Assembly: GCA_938036545.1 (NCBI GenBank)
Contig: CALHQJ010000114.1
Location: forward strand, 1-60,807
DNA length: 60,807 nt
From: an uncultured Clostridium sp.
GTDB taxonomy: Bacteria; Bacillota; Clostridia; Lachnospirales; Lachnospiraceae
Reading direction: 5' to 3'
A model generated the notes under the pieces. That model had not been told where the DNA came from. It was given only the letters and a program-made list of their open reading frames with translations, and did not search any database. Position numbers and translations under genes: made by a program. Position 1 is the stretch's first letter. Each line of letters starts with the position of its first letter. Shown here piece by piece: positions 17,576 through 25,996 of the stretch.

Positions 17576-17908
17576 TTACAGTTCCTTTACCAGACGCTGA
17601 TAATTGGCTCCCCATTGGCCTAATACATCGATAATGGGTTTCATGGTCTCGCCCAGCGGACTGAGGGAATACTCCACCCTGGGCGGGGCTTCTGAGTATA
17701 CGGTGCGTGTAACAATGCCGCTGTATTCCATAAAACGGAGGTTGTCAGTTAAAACTTTCTGGCTTAATCCTGGAAGGCTTTTTAACAGTTCATTAAAACG
17801 GTAAGGACGCTCCATAAGATTGCGGAGAATCAGCAGTCTCCATTTATTTCCAATTAACTGTACGGTAGTAGCTACCGGACATGGGGGAAGTTCTTCTTTT
17901 GTCAGCAT
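17576..17908 (-). CDS. HxlR-type winged-helix transcriptional regulator
   Basis: This 110-residue DNA-binding protein has the HxlR hallmark CPVATTVQLIGNKWRLLILRNLM at its N-terminus (Cys10) and a winged-helix core (RPYRFNELLKSLPGLSQKVLTDNLRFMEYSGIVTR, then VEYSLSPLGETMKPII). The cysteine in this position senses redox or reactive species in some relatives. It is transcribed divergently from the metal-transporting ATPase. An AGTGTA...TATACT inverted repeat at 17945-17963, between its promoter and start codon, is a possible autoregulatory site. Confidence 0.88.
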   Translation of the reverse strand: MLTKEELPPCPVATTVQLIGNKWRLLILRNLMERPYRFNELLKSLPGLSQKVLTDNLRFMEYSGIVTRTVYSEAPPRVEYSLSPLGETMKPIIDVLGQWGANYQRLVKEL

Positions 17909-17960
17909 AAAAATCCTCCTGTTACGATTTGATTTATAAAAACCAGTGTATTTGAACTAT

Positions 17961-17989
17961 ACTATAATATGGACAAGACTGAAAATCAA
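17961..17989 (-). promoter_or_regulatory. Promoter of the HxlR regulator gene
   Basis: On the minus strand a -35 TTGATT (17984-17989) and a -10 TATAGT (17961-17966) are 17 bases apart. Confidence 0.5.
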
Positions 17990-18008
17990 GGGAAACGGTA
18001 AGTTTTGC

Positions 18009-18073
18009 TTGACTTTTTTTTAGCTGGCAGTATAATAAGTTCGATAAGACACATATGAATAAATGCTCATATG
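18009..18073 (+). promoter_or_regulatory. Promoter and ArsR/SmtB-like operator of the metal ATPase
   Basis: A -35 TTGACT (18009-18014) and a consensus -10 TATAAT (18031-18036) are 16 bases apart. Downstream, CATATGA (18052-18058) and its exact complement TCATATG (18067-18073) face each other across 8 bases. This resembles the ATATGAA...TTCATAT operators of ArsR/SmtB metal sensors that control Zn/Cd exporters. No ArsR gene is adjacent; the divergent neighbour is HxlR-type. Confidence 0.65.
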
Positions 18074-18093
18074 ATGAAATAAGGAGGAGCAAC

Positions 18094-19989
18094 ATGACAA
18101 AAAAACAGAAAAAAGTTCTGATCCGGATTATCATAACTGCAATTCTGATGATAGGACTGGAATTTGCCCCTGTAGAAGGATATGGACGGTTTGCGCTGTA
18201 TCTGATTCCATATGGGATCATTGGCTACGATATTTTGAGAAAAGCCTTTCGGGGGATTTTAAACCGCCAGGTATTTGATGAGAATTTCTTAATGGCAGTA
18301 GCTACCGTAGGCGCTATGGCCATTGGCCTGTTAGATACCGGAGATTACGTGGAAGCTATTTCCGTTATGCTTTTATACCAGATTGGAGAATTGTTCCAAA
18401 GCTATGCAGTAGGAAAAAGCAGGAAAAATATCAGCGCCCTGATGGATATTCGTCCGGATTATGCCAACATCGAAGAAGATGGAAAACTGAAAAAAGTAGA
18501 TCCGGATGACGTAGAAGTGGGAACGGTAATCGTGGTTCATCCAGGTGAAAAAGTGCCGCTGGACGGAGTGATTACAGAGGGAAATTCCAGCTTAAATACC
18601 AGTGCCCTGACAGGAGAAAGCCTTCCGAAAGAGGTAAAAACCGGAGATGAAGTCATCAGCGGCTGCGTCAATATGACCAGGGTATTAAAGATTCAAACTA
18701 CCAAAGAGTTTGAAGAATCTACGGTTTCCAAGATTTTGGAGCTGGTGGAAAATTCCAGTTCCAGAAAGTCTAAATCAGAGGCATTCATCTCAAAATTTGC
18801 CAAGTATTACACTCCGGCAGTCTGCTACAGCGCCCTTGCATTAGCGCTGTTGCCTCCTGTTGTGCAGATGGTATTTCTGGGGGCAGATCCCCAGTGGAGC
18901 CAGTGGCTGTACAGAGCCCTGACCTTCCTGGTTATCAGTTGTCCCTGCGCTCTGGTAATCAGCATTCCCCTCAGCTTTTTTGCCGGAATTGGCGGAGCCA
19001 GCAGGGAGGGAATCCTGGTAAAGGGATCCAACTACCTGGAAACCCTGTCCAAGACCAAAACTGTTGTATTTGATAAGACAGGAACTCTGACGCAGGGAGT
19101 ATTTGTGGTAAACGGAATCCACCATAATGAACTGGAAAATCAGAAGCTTTTAGAATTTGCGGCCTTAGCCGAAAGCGCTTCCTCCCATCCAATCAGCAAG
19201 AGTATCCAGAGAGAATATGGGCAGGAACTGGACTGCTCCCGTGTACGGGATATTGAAGAAATCAGTGGAAGCGGCGTGACAGCTGTAGTAGACGGCCATT
19301 TTGTGGCGGCCGGAAACGCCAAGCTAATGAATAAGCTGAACGTTCCATATATTGAGTGCCATTCCATCGGAACCATTGTCCACATGGCCATTGACGGAAA
19401 ATATGCAGGCCATATTGTAATCTCTGACATTATTAAGCCCAATGCAAAACAGGTGATACAGGCTCTGAAGGCCGCCGGAGTAGAAGAAACGGTGATGCTG
19501 ACCGGAGATTCCAAACGGGTAGCGGATCAGGTTGCCGCTGATCTGGGAATCGACAGGGTGTACAGCGAGCTGCTTCCAGCCGACAAGGTGAAACGGGTAG
19601 AGGAACTTCTGCAGGAAAAGCAGGATGAAAATAAGAAAAAAAATAAGATTGTGTTTGTGGGAGACGGCATTAATGATGCCCCTGCCTTATCCAGGGCAGA
19701 TATCGGCATTGCCATGGGCGCTCTTGGCTCTGATGCGGCTATTGAGGCAGCCGACATTGTGCTGATGGATGACGACCCCTTAAAGATTGCCAAGGCCATT
19801 AAGATTTCCAGAAAATGCCTGGGCATTGTATATCAAAACATTATCTTTGCACTGGGGATTAAGGCAGTCTGCCTGATTCTTGGGGCTTTTGGCATTGCAA
19901 ATATGTGGCTGGCAATTTTTGCCGACGTAGGCGTAATGGTGCTGGCAGTTCTCAACGCTATTCGGGCCCTGTTTGTAAAGAGGCTGTAA
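18094..19989 (+). CDS. Heavy-metal P1B-type ATPase, Zn/Cd/Pb type
   Basis: This 631-residue pump exports Zn2+, Cd2+ or similar divalent metals using ATP. Motifs in order are LTGES (about residue 172), the metal-binding SCPCAL (CPC 283-285), the phosphorylated DKTGT (Asp327), a SSHPIS nucleotide-site HP motif, MLTGD and GDGINDAPAL. Asp611 in FADVGVMV fits the Zn/Cd/Pb class rather than copper pumps. There is no N-terminal heavy-metal-associated CxxC domain; the first membrane segment begins near residue 10. The ATG at 18094 follows AAGGAGG. Its promoter carries an ArsR/SmtB-like site. Confidence 0.92.
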   Translation: MTKKQKKVLIRIIITAILMIGLEFAPVEGYGRFALYLIPYGIIGYDILRKAFRGILNRQVFDENFLMAVATVGAMAIGLLDTGDYVEAISVMLLYQIGELFQSYAVGKSRKNISALMDIRPDYANIEEDGKLKKVDPDDVEVGTVIVVHPGEKVPLDGVITEGNSSLNTSALTGESLPKEVKTGDEVISGCVNMTRVLKIQTTKEFEESTVSKILELVENSSSRKSKSEAFISKFAKYYTPAVCYSALALALLPPVVQMVFLGADPQWSQWLYRALTFLVISCPCALVISIPLSFFAGIGGASREGILVKGSNYLETLSKTKTVVFDKTGTLTQGVFVVNGIHHNELENQKLLEFAALAESASSHPISKSIQREYGQELDCSRVRDIEEISGSGVTAVVDGHFVAAGNAKLMNKLNVPYIECHSIGTIVHMAIDGKYAGHIVISDIIKPNAKQVIQALKAAGVEETVMLTGDSKRVADQVAADLGIDRVYSELLPADKVKRVEELLQEKQDENKKKNKIVFVGDGINDAPALSRADIGIAMGALGSDAAIEAADIVLMDDDPLKIAKAIKISRKCLGIVYQNIIFALGIKAVCLILGAFGIANMWLAIFADVGVMVLAVLNAIRALFVKRL

Positions 19990-20045
19990 TCACAAACAGC
20001 AGTCCAGGCCGCGGATTCCGGCCACAGTTACTTTTTTGTGCCTTC

Positions 20046-20074
20046 TTTTCAAAAAAACTAATTTGGGCTACAAT
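20046..20074 (+). promoter_or_regulatory. Candidate promoter of the alkylsulfatase-like gene
   Basis: A weak -35 TTTTCA (20046-20051) and a -10 TACAAT (20069-20074) are 17 bases apart, about 75 bases before the start codon. Confidence 0.4.
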
Positions 20075-20149
20075 AGGATCATAGCTTAAAAGGTCACAGT
20101 TCAGCCATGCGAAGATTCAGACAGGAAAAAGCAATAAGGAGGTACAGTT

Positions 20150-21421
20150 ATGTTTCAGGAACATGCAGCAGAGCTTCTGCGCAGCCATGCAGAAAAATCT
20201 TATACCAAACAGGTCGTGAAAATTAACGACAGGATTCAGGTGTATGTAGGCTACGGCCACAGCAACAGCATTGTAATCGAAGGGGAAACCTCTTTGATTC
20301 TGGTGGACGTCTTAGACTCGGATGAACGGGCCAGACGCCTCAGGCAGGAATTGGATGAAGCTTATCACAAGCCGGTTAAGACCATTATTTATACCCATGG
20401 CCATCCGGATCACAGAGGGGGAGCCGGAGCTTTTAAAGACGTGGCAGAGGAAATCATTGCCTTTGCGCCCAGACGTCCGGTTCTAAAATATACAGAACGA
20501 ATCAATGACGTGCTGATGAGACGGATGGTGAGGCAGTTTGGATACGGCCTGACAGAAGAAGAGTGCATTACCCAGGGAATCGGTATCCGGGAGGGGAAGG
20601 CAGTAGGAGACGGAACCTATGATTTTCTTCCTCCGACCACTCTTTACAAGACCGAAGAACGGGTGGAACGCAGCATTGACGGCGTGAAGCTGGAACTGAT
20701 TTCAGCAGTTGGAGAGACGGACGATCAGATGTTTGTCTGGCTTCCGGAGGATCAGGTGCTTTGCTGCGGAGACAACTATTATGGATGCTGGCCAAACCTT
20801 TATGCCATCCGAGGCAGCCAGTACCGTGACATTGCTGCCTGGACAGACAGTCTGAGGGCTATGATGACATATCCGGCAAAGGCCCTTTTACCGGGCCATA
20901 CCATGCCGGTAATTGGACAGGAACAGGTGCAGAAGGTACTGGCAGGCTTTTCGGGAGCCATTGAGTCTATCCTGCTGCAGACCCTGGACTGCATGAATCG
21001 GGGAATGACGGAAAGTGAAACCGTAGAAGCGGTAAAACTTCCAGAGGAATACAAAAACCTGCCTTACCTGGGAGAGTTTTACGGGACAGTGGAATGGTCC
21101 GTCCGTTCCATTTACCATGGATACTTTGGATGGTTTGACGGAAACGCTTCCAGCTTAAGCCCTCTTCCAGATACAGTCTTTTCCGCAGAGCTTGTAAAAC
21201 TGGCCGGAGGGGATAAGGTACTGAAGGAAGCAAAAGAAAAGCTTTCAGAAGGACAGTGGCAGATGGCGGTGCAGCTGGCAGACCTGCTGATTCAGGCCGG
21301 AGAGCTGGAGCCGGAAGCAAGGGCAGTGAAAAAAGAAGGGCTGCTGGAACTGGGAAAACGGTGTACCAGCGCCAATGGACGCCATTATTACATTGCCAGT
21401 GCAAAAGAATTAACAGAATAA
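20150..21421 (+). CDS. Metallo-beta-lactamase fold hydrolase, alkylsulfatase-like
   Basis: This 423-residue protein has the metal-binding signature THGHPDHRGG (His83, His85, Asp87, His88), the second-shell GETDDQMFVWLPEDQVLCCGDNYYG and LLPGHTMPV. This layout matches SdsA1/BDS1-type alkyl sulfatases, including the alpha-helical dimerisation region (about residues 310-410, YHGYFGWFDGNASSL to LLELGKR). The C-terminal SCP2-like domain of canonical enzymes, which helps bind the alkyl chain, is absent. It probably hydrolyses a sulfate or phosphate ester. No signal peptide is seen, so it acts in the cytoplasm. A TRAP transporter follows after a terminator. Confidence 0.82.
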   Translation: MFQEHAAELLRSHAEKSYTKQVVKINDRIQVYVGYGHSNSIVIEGETSLILVDVLDSDERARRLRQELDEAYHKPVKTIIYTHGHPDHRGGAGAFKDVAEEIIAFAPRRPVLKYTERINDVLMRRMVRQFGYGLTEEECITQGIGIREGKAVGDGTYDFLPPTTLYKTEERVERSIDGVKLELISAVGETDDQMFVWLPEDQVLCCGDNYYGCWPNLYAIRGSQYRDIAAWTDSLRAMMTYPAKALLPGHTMPVIGQEQVQKVLAGFSGAIESILLQTLDCMNRGMTESETVEAVKLPEEYKNLPYLGEFYGTVEWSVRSIYHGYFGWFDGNASSLSPLPDTVFSAELVKLAGGDKVLKEAKEKLSEGQWQMAVQLADLLIQAGELEPEARAVKKEGLLELGKRCTSANGRHYYIASAKELTE

Positions 21422-21426
21422 AGAAT

Positions 21427-21468
21427 AAAAAAGCTGCTGTATGACAGAATAGTCTACAGCAGTTTTTT
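21427..21468. terminator. Terminator after the alkylsulfatase-like gene
   Basis: AAAAAAGCTGCTGTA and TCTACAGCAGTTTTTT form a strong stem with a short loop and T runs in both directions. It separates the hydrolase from the TRAP transporter genes. Confidence 0.85.
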
Positions 21469-21593
21469 CGTAATAGAAAACTATTTTGCGCTTACCACAG
21501 GAATATGGCAAGGCATATTCTCTACAGGCTTAATCTATGCAAAAAACGAAAAAAAGATTGTAAAAAAACAAAAAGCAAAGGAGGACTTGGAGA

Positions 21594-22622
21594 ATGAAAG
21601 AAACAAAGAAAAAGTGGCTGCTTCCCGGTATTTTATGCGGAGCGGCAGTTCTTTTAGCCGGATGCGGATCGGCTTCCGGCGGAAAAGACATTGTCTATGT
21701 AGGACACAATCAGGCTTCCGACCACCCCACCAACATTGCGCTGCTTGCTTTTGAAGAGTATGTGGAGAGCAAGCTGGGAGATAAGTATGATGTAGAAGTC
21801 TATCCCAGCGAGCTGCTTGGTTCTCAGACCGACATGGTTCAGCTGACCCAGACAGGAGCCATTGACATCTGTGTGGCCAGCAACTCCATACTGGAAACAT
21901 TCTCTGAGAACTATACGCTGTTTAACATGCCGTATCTGTTTGCGTCGGAAGAGGCCTACCATGCTGCTATGGATGATGAAAGCGTTACATCACCGATTTT
22001 TGAATCCACCAGGGACGCAGGATTTCAGGCTGTTACCTGGATTGATGCCGGAACCAGAAATTTCTATACCGTTTCTACGCCTATTAATTCTCCGGCAGAT
22101 TTAAAGGGATTGAAAATCCGTGTTCAGCAGTCGCCTACCAATGTTCAGATGATGAGCCTTCTAGGCGGTTCTGCTACTCCTATGGGCTTTGGAGAGGTGT
22201 ATACGGCCCTTCAGTCCAAGGTTATTGACGGAGCAGAAAACAACGAAATGGCTCTTACTTCCAATGGCCATGGAGATGTGTGCAAGTTCTATTCCTATGA
22301 TATGCACCAGATGATTCCCGATATTTTAGTTGCAAACAATAACTTCCTGGAGGAAATGCCGGCAGAAGACAGGGCCGTGTTTGAGGAAGGCTTTAAACTG
22401 GTCAATCAGGTAGAACGGGAAGAGTGGGTAAAGGCTGTGGAAAATGCCAAAGAAAAGGCGGCAAATGAACAGAAAGTAGAATTTATGTATCCGGATACCA
22501 AGCCGTTCCAGGATATCTGTATGCCTATGCATGAAGATTTTTTAAGCAGCCATCCGGACATCCGCCCCATTTACGATAAGATACAGCAATACAATGCCGA
22601 ATATCCGTCGGCTGCAGAGTAG
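21594..22622 (+). CDS. dctP: TRAP transporter substrate-binding lipoprotein (DctP family)
   Basis: This 342-residue lipoprotein captures an organic anion outside the cell and delivers it to the TRAP membrane proteins. The signal peptide ends in LLAGC with lipidated Cys24. Family elements include ELLGSQTDMVQLTQTGAIDI, the PINSPADLKGLKIRVQQS segment whose arginine usually grips the ligand carboxylate, and FGEVYTALQSKVIDGAEN. GGAG precedes the start. The following two genes encode the small and large membrane subunits. The ligand is not identifiable; C4-dicarboxylates, sugar acids or sulfonates are all possible. Confidence 0.92.
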   Translation: MKETKKKWLLPGILCGAAVLLAGCGSASGGKDIVYVGHNQASDHPTNIALLAFEEYVESKLGDKYDVEVYPSELLGSQTDMVQLTQTGAIDICVASNSILETFSENYTLFNMPYLFASEEAYHAAMDDESVTSPIFESTRDAGFQAVTWIDAGTRNFYTVSTPINSPADLKGLKIRVQQSPTNVQMMSLLGGSATPMGFGEVYTALQSKVIDGAENNEMALTSNGHGDVCKFYSYDMHQMIPDILVANNNFLEEMPAEDRAVFEEGFKLVNQVEREEWVKAVENAKEKAANEQKVEFMYPDTKPFQDICMPMHEDFLSSHPDIRPIYDKIQQYNAEYPSAAE

Positions 22623-22636
22623 GAGGTGCTGATAGT

Positions 22637-23119
22637 ATGAAAGGACTACGAAATTTATTAAATAAGATACTTCGTGGACTGGCAGGCGTCAGCTTTTTAG
22701 CTATGGTAATCTTGACCTGCTGGCAGGTATTTACCCGTTATATTTTAAAGAATCCTTCTACCTGGTCAGAGGAACTGGTATCTTACCTGTTCGCCTGGGC
22801 CAGTTTAATGGGAGCGGCCATTGTCACCAGTGAACGGGGCCATATGAATATTCCGATTTTAGTGGAAAAATGCAGCCCAGGGGGTCAAAAAGCTCTTAAC
22901 TGCCTGTGCGAGTTGATTGCATTTATTTTTTCCGCAGTTATTTTGGTTTACGGCGGCGTTCAGATTTCTACCCTGGCTATGGGGCAGATGACATCTTCCC
23001 TGGGAGTTCCCATTGGAATTTTTTACATTGTGCTTCCCCTGTGCGGAATCTTAAATATGATTTATACGGTTATGAATATGATAGAAATCGTAAAAGGAAC
23101 GGAAGGAGAGGTGAAGTAA
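22637..23119 (+). CDS. TRAP transporter small membrane subunit (DctQ family)
   Basis: This 160-residue protein has four membrane segments and the family motif FTRYILKNPSTWSEELVSYLFAWA. It pairs with the large subunit to form the Na+-driven importer. It starts 14 bases after the binding-protein gene with AGGAGGT upstream and ends directly at the start codon of the large subunit gene. Confidence 0.9.
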   Translation: MKGLRNLLNKILRGLAGVSFLAMVILTCWQVFTRYILKNPSTWSEELVSYLFAWASLMGAAIVTSERGHMNIPILVEKCSPGGQKALNCLCELIAFIFSAVILVYGGVQISTLAMGQMTSSLGVPIGIFYIVLPLCGILNMIYTVMNMIEIVKGTEGEVK

Positions 23120-24421
23120 ATGGCAATTCAGTCTTTAATGATTATTTTGATAGTTCTGCTGGTACTTCTGGCATTGGGAGTGCCCATTGCCTATGCCATC
23201 GGTATTTCTTCCCTGGCTGCGATTTTACAGGTAATTCCGTTAGATGTAGCAGTGGTTACCGGCGCTCAGAGAACCTTTGTAGGCATGAGCAAGTTCAGCC
23301 TGACTGCTATTCCATTTTTTATTCTGGCAGGAAACCTGATGAATCAGGGCGGTATTGCAAAGCGTCTGGTTGACTTTGTTATGGCTCTGCTAGGAAAGCT
23401 TCCAGGAGCTCTTTTAGTAACCAATGCCGGAGCAAACGCCTTATTTGGAGCCATTTCCGGATCTGCTTCTGCAGCAGCGGCAGCAGTTGGAAGCATGGTA
23501 AAGGGCGGCGAGGAAGAACAGGGCTATGACAAGGCTCTCTGTGCGGCAACCAACGGCGCTTCCGCACCATCCGGCCTTCTGATCCCTCCGTCTAACGCAT
23601 TGATTACTTATTCTCTGGCATCAGGTGGAACCTCTGTTGCAGCATTGTTTATGGCCGGATACGTTCCGGGAATTTTGTGGACCGTGTGCTGTATTATTGT
23701 CGGAATTTTCCTGGCTAAGAAAATGGGATACGGCGGTTCCAAGGGCAGATATGACTGGAAAAACCTCTGGGTAGCAACCTACCGTGCAATTCCGGCCCTG
23801 TCTCTGATCGTGGTAGTAATCGGCGGCATTGTCGGCGGTATTTTTACAGCGACAGAGGGTGCTGCCATTGCAGTTGTATATGCGCTGATTCTGGGAATCC
23901 TGTATAAAAATATTACATTAAAATCCTTCTGGCAGATTGTAGTAGACAGTACCAAGATGAGCGGCATGGTGGTATTCCTGATTGGCGTGTCTAACATTTT
24001 GGGATGGGTAATGGCATTTACCCAGATTCCGCAGGCAGTTTCCACAGCGCTTTTGGGACTGACCAATAATAAATACCTGATTCTGCTGATTATGAATCTG
24101 CTGCTTCTGGTTGCAGGCACCTTTATGGACGTAACACCGGCAATTTTGATTTTCACTCCATTATTCCTTCCGATTGTAAAAACCTTCGGGATGCATCCAG
24201 TTCACTTTGGATTAATTCTGGTGTACAACCTGTGTATCGGAAATATTACGCCTCCGGTAGGAAATACCCTGTTTGTGGCAATTAAGGTAGGAGATACGTC
24301 TCTGCAGAAAACCATGCCTTACATGCTGTGGTATTATCTGGCCATTCTGGCAGGTTTGATTTTAGTTACCTACGTACCGTTTATCAGTACGGGACTTCCG
24401 GCTATGATGGGCTTGATTTAA
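23120..24421 (+). CDS. TRAP transporter large membrane subunit (DctM family)
   Basis: This 433-residue protein with about 12 membrane segments carries out the sodium-coupled transport. Typical DctM stretches include GVPIAYAIGISSL, FFILAGNLMNQGGIAKRLVDF, ALFGAISGSASAAAAAVGS, IPPSNALITYSLASG, FTATEGAAIAVVYALILG and GNITPPVGNTLFVA. It begins one base after the small-subunit stop codon, so the three genes form one transcription unit that ends at the hairpin at 24453-24515. Confidence 0.94.
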   Translation: MAIQSLMIILIVLLVLLALGVPIAYAIGISSLAAILQVIPLDVAVVTGAQRTFVGMSKFSLTAIPFFILAGNLMNQGGIAKRLVDFVMALLGKLPGALLVTNAGANALFGAISGSASAAAAAVGSMVKGGEEEQGYDKALCAATNGASAPSGLLIPPSNALITYSLASGGTSVAALFMAGYVPGILWTVCCIIVGIFLAKKMGYGGSKGRYDWKNLWVATYRAIPALSLIVVVIGGIVGGIFTATEGAAIAVVYALILGILYKNITLKSFWQIVVDSTKMSGMVVFLIGVSNILGWVMAFTQIPQAVSTALLGLTNNKYLILLIMNLLLLVAGTFMDVTPAILIFTPLFLPIVKTFGMHPVHFGLILVYNLCIGNITPPVGNTLFVAIKVGDTSLQKTMPYMLWYYLAILAGLILVTYVPFISTGLPAMMGLI

Positions 24422-24452
24422 TAACCAGTAAGTAAATAAGACTATTTGAAAG

Positions 24453-24515
24453 CCTGCTGTACAGGCCGTGATGAGCGGAAAGAAAATGCTCACAGGCGTT
24501 GTACAGCAGGTTTTT
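24453..24515 (+). terminator. Terminator of the TRAP transporter operon
   Basis: CCTGCTGTAC (24453-24462) pairs with GTACAGCAGG (24501-24510), followed by TTTTT. The 38-base region between the arms holds a further small GTGATGAGC/GCTCAC-type pairing. Confidence 0.8.
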
Positions 24516-24519
24516 CAGC

Positions 24520-24549
24520 TTGACAGCCAGGATTTGGCTGACTTATAAT
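24520..24549 (+). promoter_or_regulatory. Promoter of the cobalt transport operon
   Basis: A consensus -35 TTGACA (24520-24525) and a consensus -10 TATAAT (24544-24549) are 18 bases apart. Transcription would begin just before the cobalamin riboswitch. Confidence 0.75.
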
Positions 24550-24564
24550 GAGTTTGCAATTTAA

Positions 24565-24738
24565 TATGGTGCGGTGTCTGCGATTCATTCCGCAGGAGAA
24601 TAGGGAAGAGGGGTGCGATTCCCCCACGGTCACGCCGCTGTAATAGAAGAGTTTCTTCCAGAATATGCCACTGGGCGTTAAAGCCAGGGAAGGCAGGAAG
24701 AAACGATGACGCTTAAGCCAGAAGAACTGCCCGCCATA
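24565..24738 (+). promoter_or_regulatory. Cobalamin (adenosylcobalamin) riboswitch
   Basis: Conserved blocks of the cobalamin family appear in order: GGTGC near the 5' end, AATAGGGAA, GGTGCGATTCCCCCACGG, TCACGCCGCTGTAA (around 24640), GCCACTGGG, AAAGCCAGGGAAGGC and a final AAGCCAGAAGAACTGCC with the B12-box-like core. It lies between a strong promoter and a terminator ahead of cbiM. Binding of cobalamin would turn off cobalt uptake. Confidence 0.95.
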
Positions 24739-24803
24739 GGAAATTTGTGCAGAAAGCTGCGAAGGACGGCTTTTTGTGCAGACGGCTGATTACCCTGCCG
24801 TCG

Positions 24804-24848
24804 GCGCTCTTCAGATATTTGGCAGATGCCAGGAAGGAGCGCTTTTTT
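24804..24848 (+). terminator. Terminator acting as the expression platform of the cobalamin riboswitch
   Basis: GCGCTC (24804-24809) pairs with GAGCGC (24837-24842), followed by TTTTTT. It sits about 65 bases after the aptamer and 55 bases before cbiM. A short pyrimidine/purine complementarity upstream (GACGGC) could offer an alternative pairing. Confidence 0.75.
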
Positions 24849-24902
24849 GCGTGAATACAATGGTGTGAGATGGGTACACACAAAGAATGAAAGGAGAGTC
24901 TT

Positions 24903-25649
24903 ATGACGAAAAAAGAAAAGACACTGGTAACAGCCGCCATGGTACTGGCGGCAGCCTTTGGCTTTACGCCAAACGCTTATGCAATGCACATTATGGAAGG
25001 CGCTCTTCCGGTTGGAGCCTGTCTGGCCTGGGGTGCAGTTTCACTGCCATTTTTGGCAGCCGGATTTTTTTCTATTCAAAAAATCCTCAGAGAAAACCGG
25101 CGTGCCATTACCCTCCTTGCTATGGCTGGAGCATTTGTATTTGTAATTTCTTCCCTGAAAATCCCTTCCGTAAGCGGAAGCTGTTCTCATATGACAGGAA
25201 CTGGACTGGGAGCGATTTTATTTGGTCCGGCCGTGGTATCCGTCCTGGGATTGATTGTATTGGTTTTTCAGGCCATTTTACTGGCTCACGGTGGCCTGAC
25301 TACCCTGGGAGCCAATACCTTTTCCATGGCGATTGCCGGTCCATTTGTAGCTTATGGGATTTACCGCCTGTTAAGCTGCAGTAAGGCAAACCGTAAAGTT
25401 TCGGTGTTTTGCGCCGCATTTTTCGGGGACCTGTTTACGTACTGTATGACTGCCTTTCAGCTTGCTCTGGCTCATAATTCTGCTACTACCTTTGGTATGG
25501 CATTAAAAGAGAATCTGGTGATCTTTGCAGGAACCCAGATTCCTCTTGCAGTGGTAGAGGGACTGCTGACTGTAGTGATTATTATGGGGTTAGAAAGCTA
25601 TGCAAGACCGGAACTGCGGGCAGTTGGATACTTGAAGGAGGGCAGATAG
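24903..25649 (+). CDS. cbiM: Cobalt ECF transporter S component CbiM
   Basis: CbiM is the membrane protein that binds Co2+ in the CbiMNQO energy-coupling-factor transporter. The 248-residue product has a signal-like first segment ending NAYA, so cleavage before Met28 would leave MHIMEG at the new N-terminus, where the Met amino group and His coordinate cobalt. Other family parts are SGSCSHMTGTGLGAILFGP and LLAHGGLTTLGANTFSMAIAGP. GGAG precedes the ATG. It is the first gene of the riboswitch-controlled cbiMNQO operon. Confidence 0.96.
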   Translation: MTKKEKTLVTAAMVLAAAFGFTPNAYAMHIMEGALPVGACLAWGAVSLPFLAAGFFSIQKILRENRRAITLLAMAGAFVFVISSLKIPSVSGSCSHMTGTGLGAILFGPAVVSVLGLIVLVFQAILLAHGGLTTLGANTFSMAIAGPFVAYGIYRLLSCSKANRKVSVFCAAFFGDLFTYCMTAFQLALAHNSATTFGMALKENLVIFAGTQIPLAVVEGLLTVVIIMGLESYARPELRAVGYLKEGR

Positions 25650-25651
25650 GA

Positions 25652-25996
25652 ATGGAGAACGTAAAAAAAGAGCAGACAGGCAAAAGCAGCGGAAAATTAG
25701 CGGTAATTCTGCTTATTGCAGCGGCAATCATTTCTTTTGCCCCTTTATTCTTGTTAAAGGATGCAGAATTCGGAGGAGCAGACGATAAGGGGAATACCCT
25801 GATTGAGACAACAGATCCAGACTATGAACCCTGGGCTTCTCCTGTTTTGGAAACGATTTTAGGGGGCGAACTGCCAGGAGAAGTAGAAAGTATGCTGTTT
25901 TGTGTTCAGACGGGGATTGGAGTTGGTATCATTGCCTTCTTTATGGGACGTTTTGTAGAACGGAAAAAATGGATGAAAGACGAGGAAGAGGAATAG
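25652..25996 (+). CDS. cbiN: Cobalt transporter subunit CbiN
   Basis: CbiN is a small auxiliary membrane protein with two membrane segments that helps load cobalt into CbiM. The 114-residue product has an N-terminal helix (about residues 17-35), the extracellular motif FGGADDKGNTLIE with DPDYEPW, and a second helix near residue 90. It starts 2 bases after cbiM and ends just before cbiQ. Confidence 0.92.
   Translation: MENVKKEQTGKSSGKLAVILLIAAAIISFAPLFLLKDAEFGGADDKGNTLIETTDPDYEPWASPVLETILGGELPGEVESMLFCVQTGIGVGIIAFFMGRFVERKKWMKDEEEE

Noticed and set aside
22906..23373. Alternative frame across the TRAP small/large subunit junction
   Set aside because: The two real subunits cover the same bases with full family motifs; the alternative frame shows none.
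24422..24902. Possible small gene in the 480-base gap before cbiM
   Set aside because: The gap is fully explained by a terminator, a promoter, the cobalamin riboswitch and its terminator; no frame with a ribosome binding site was convincing.
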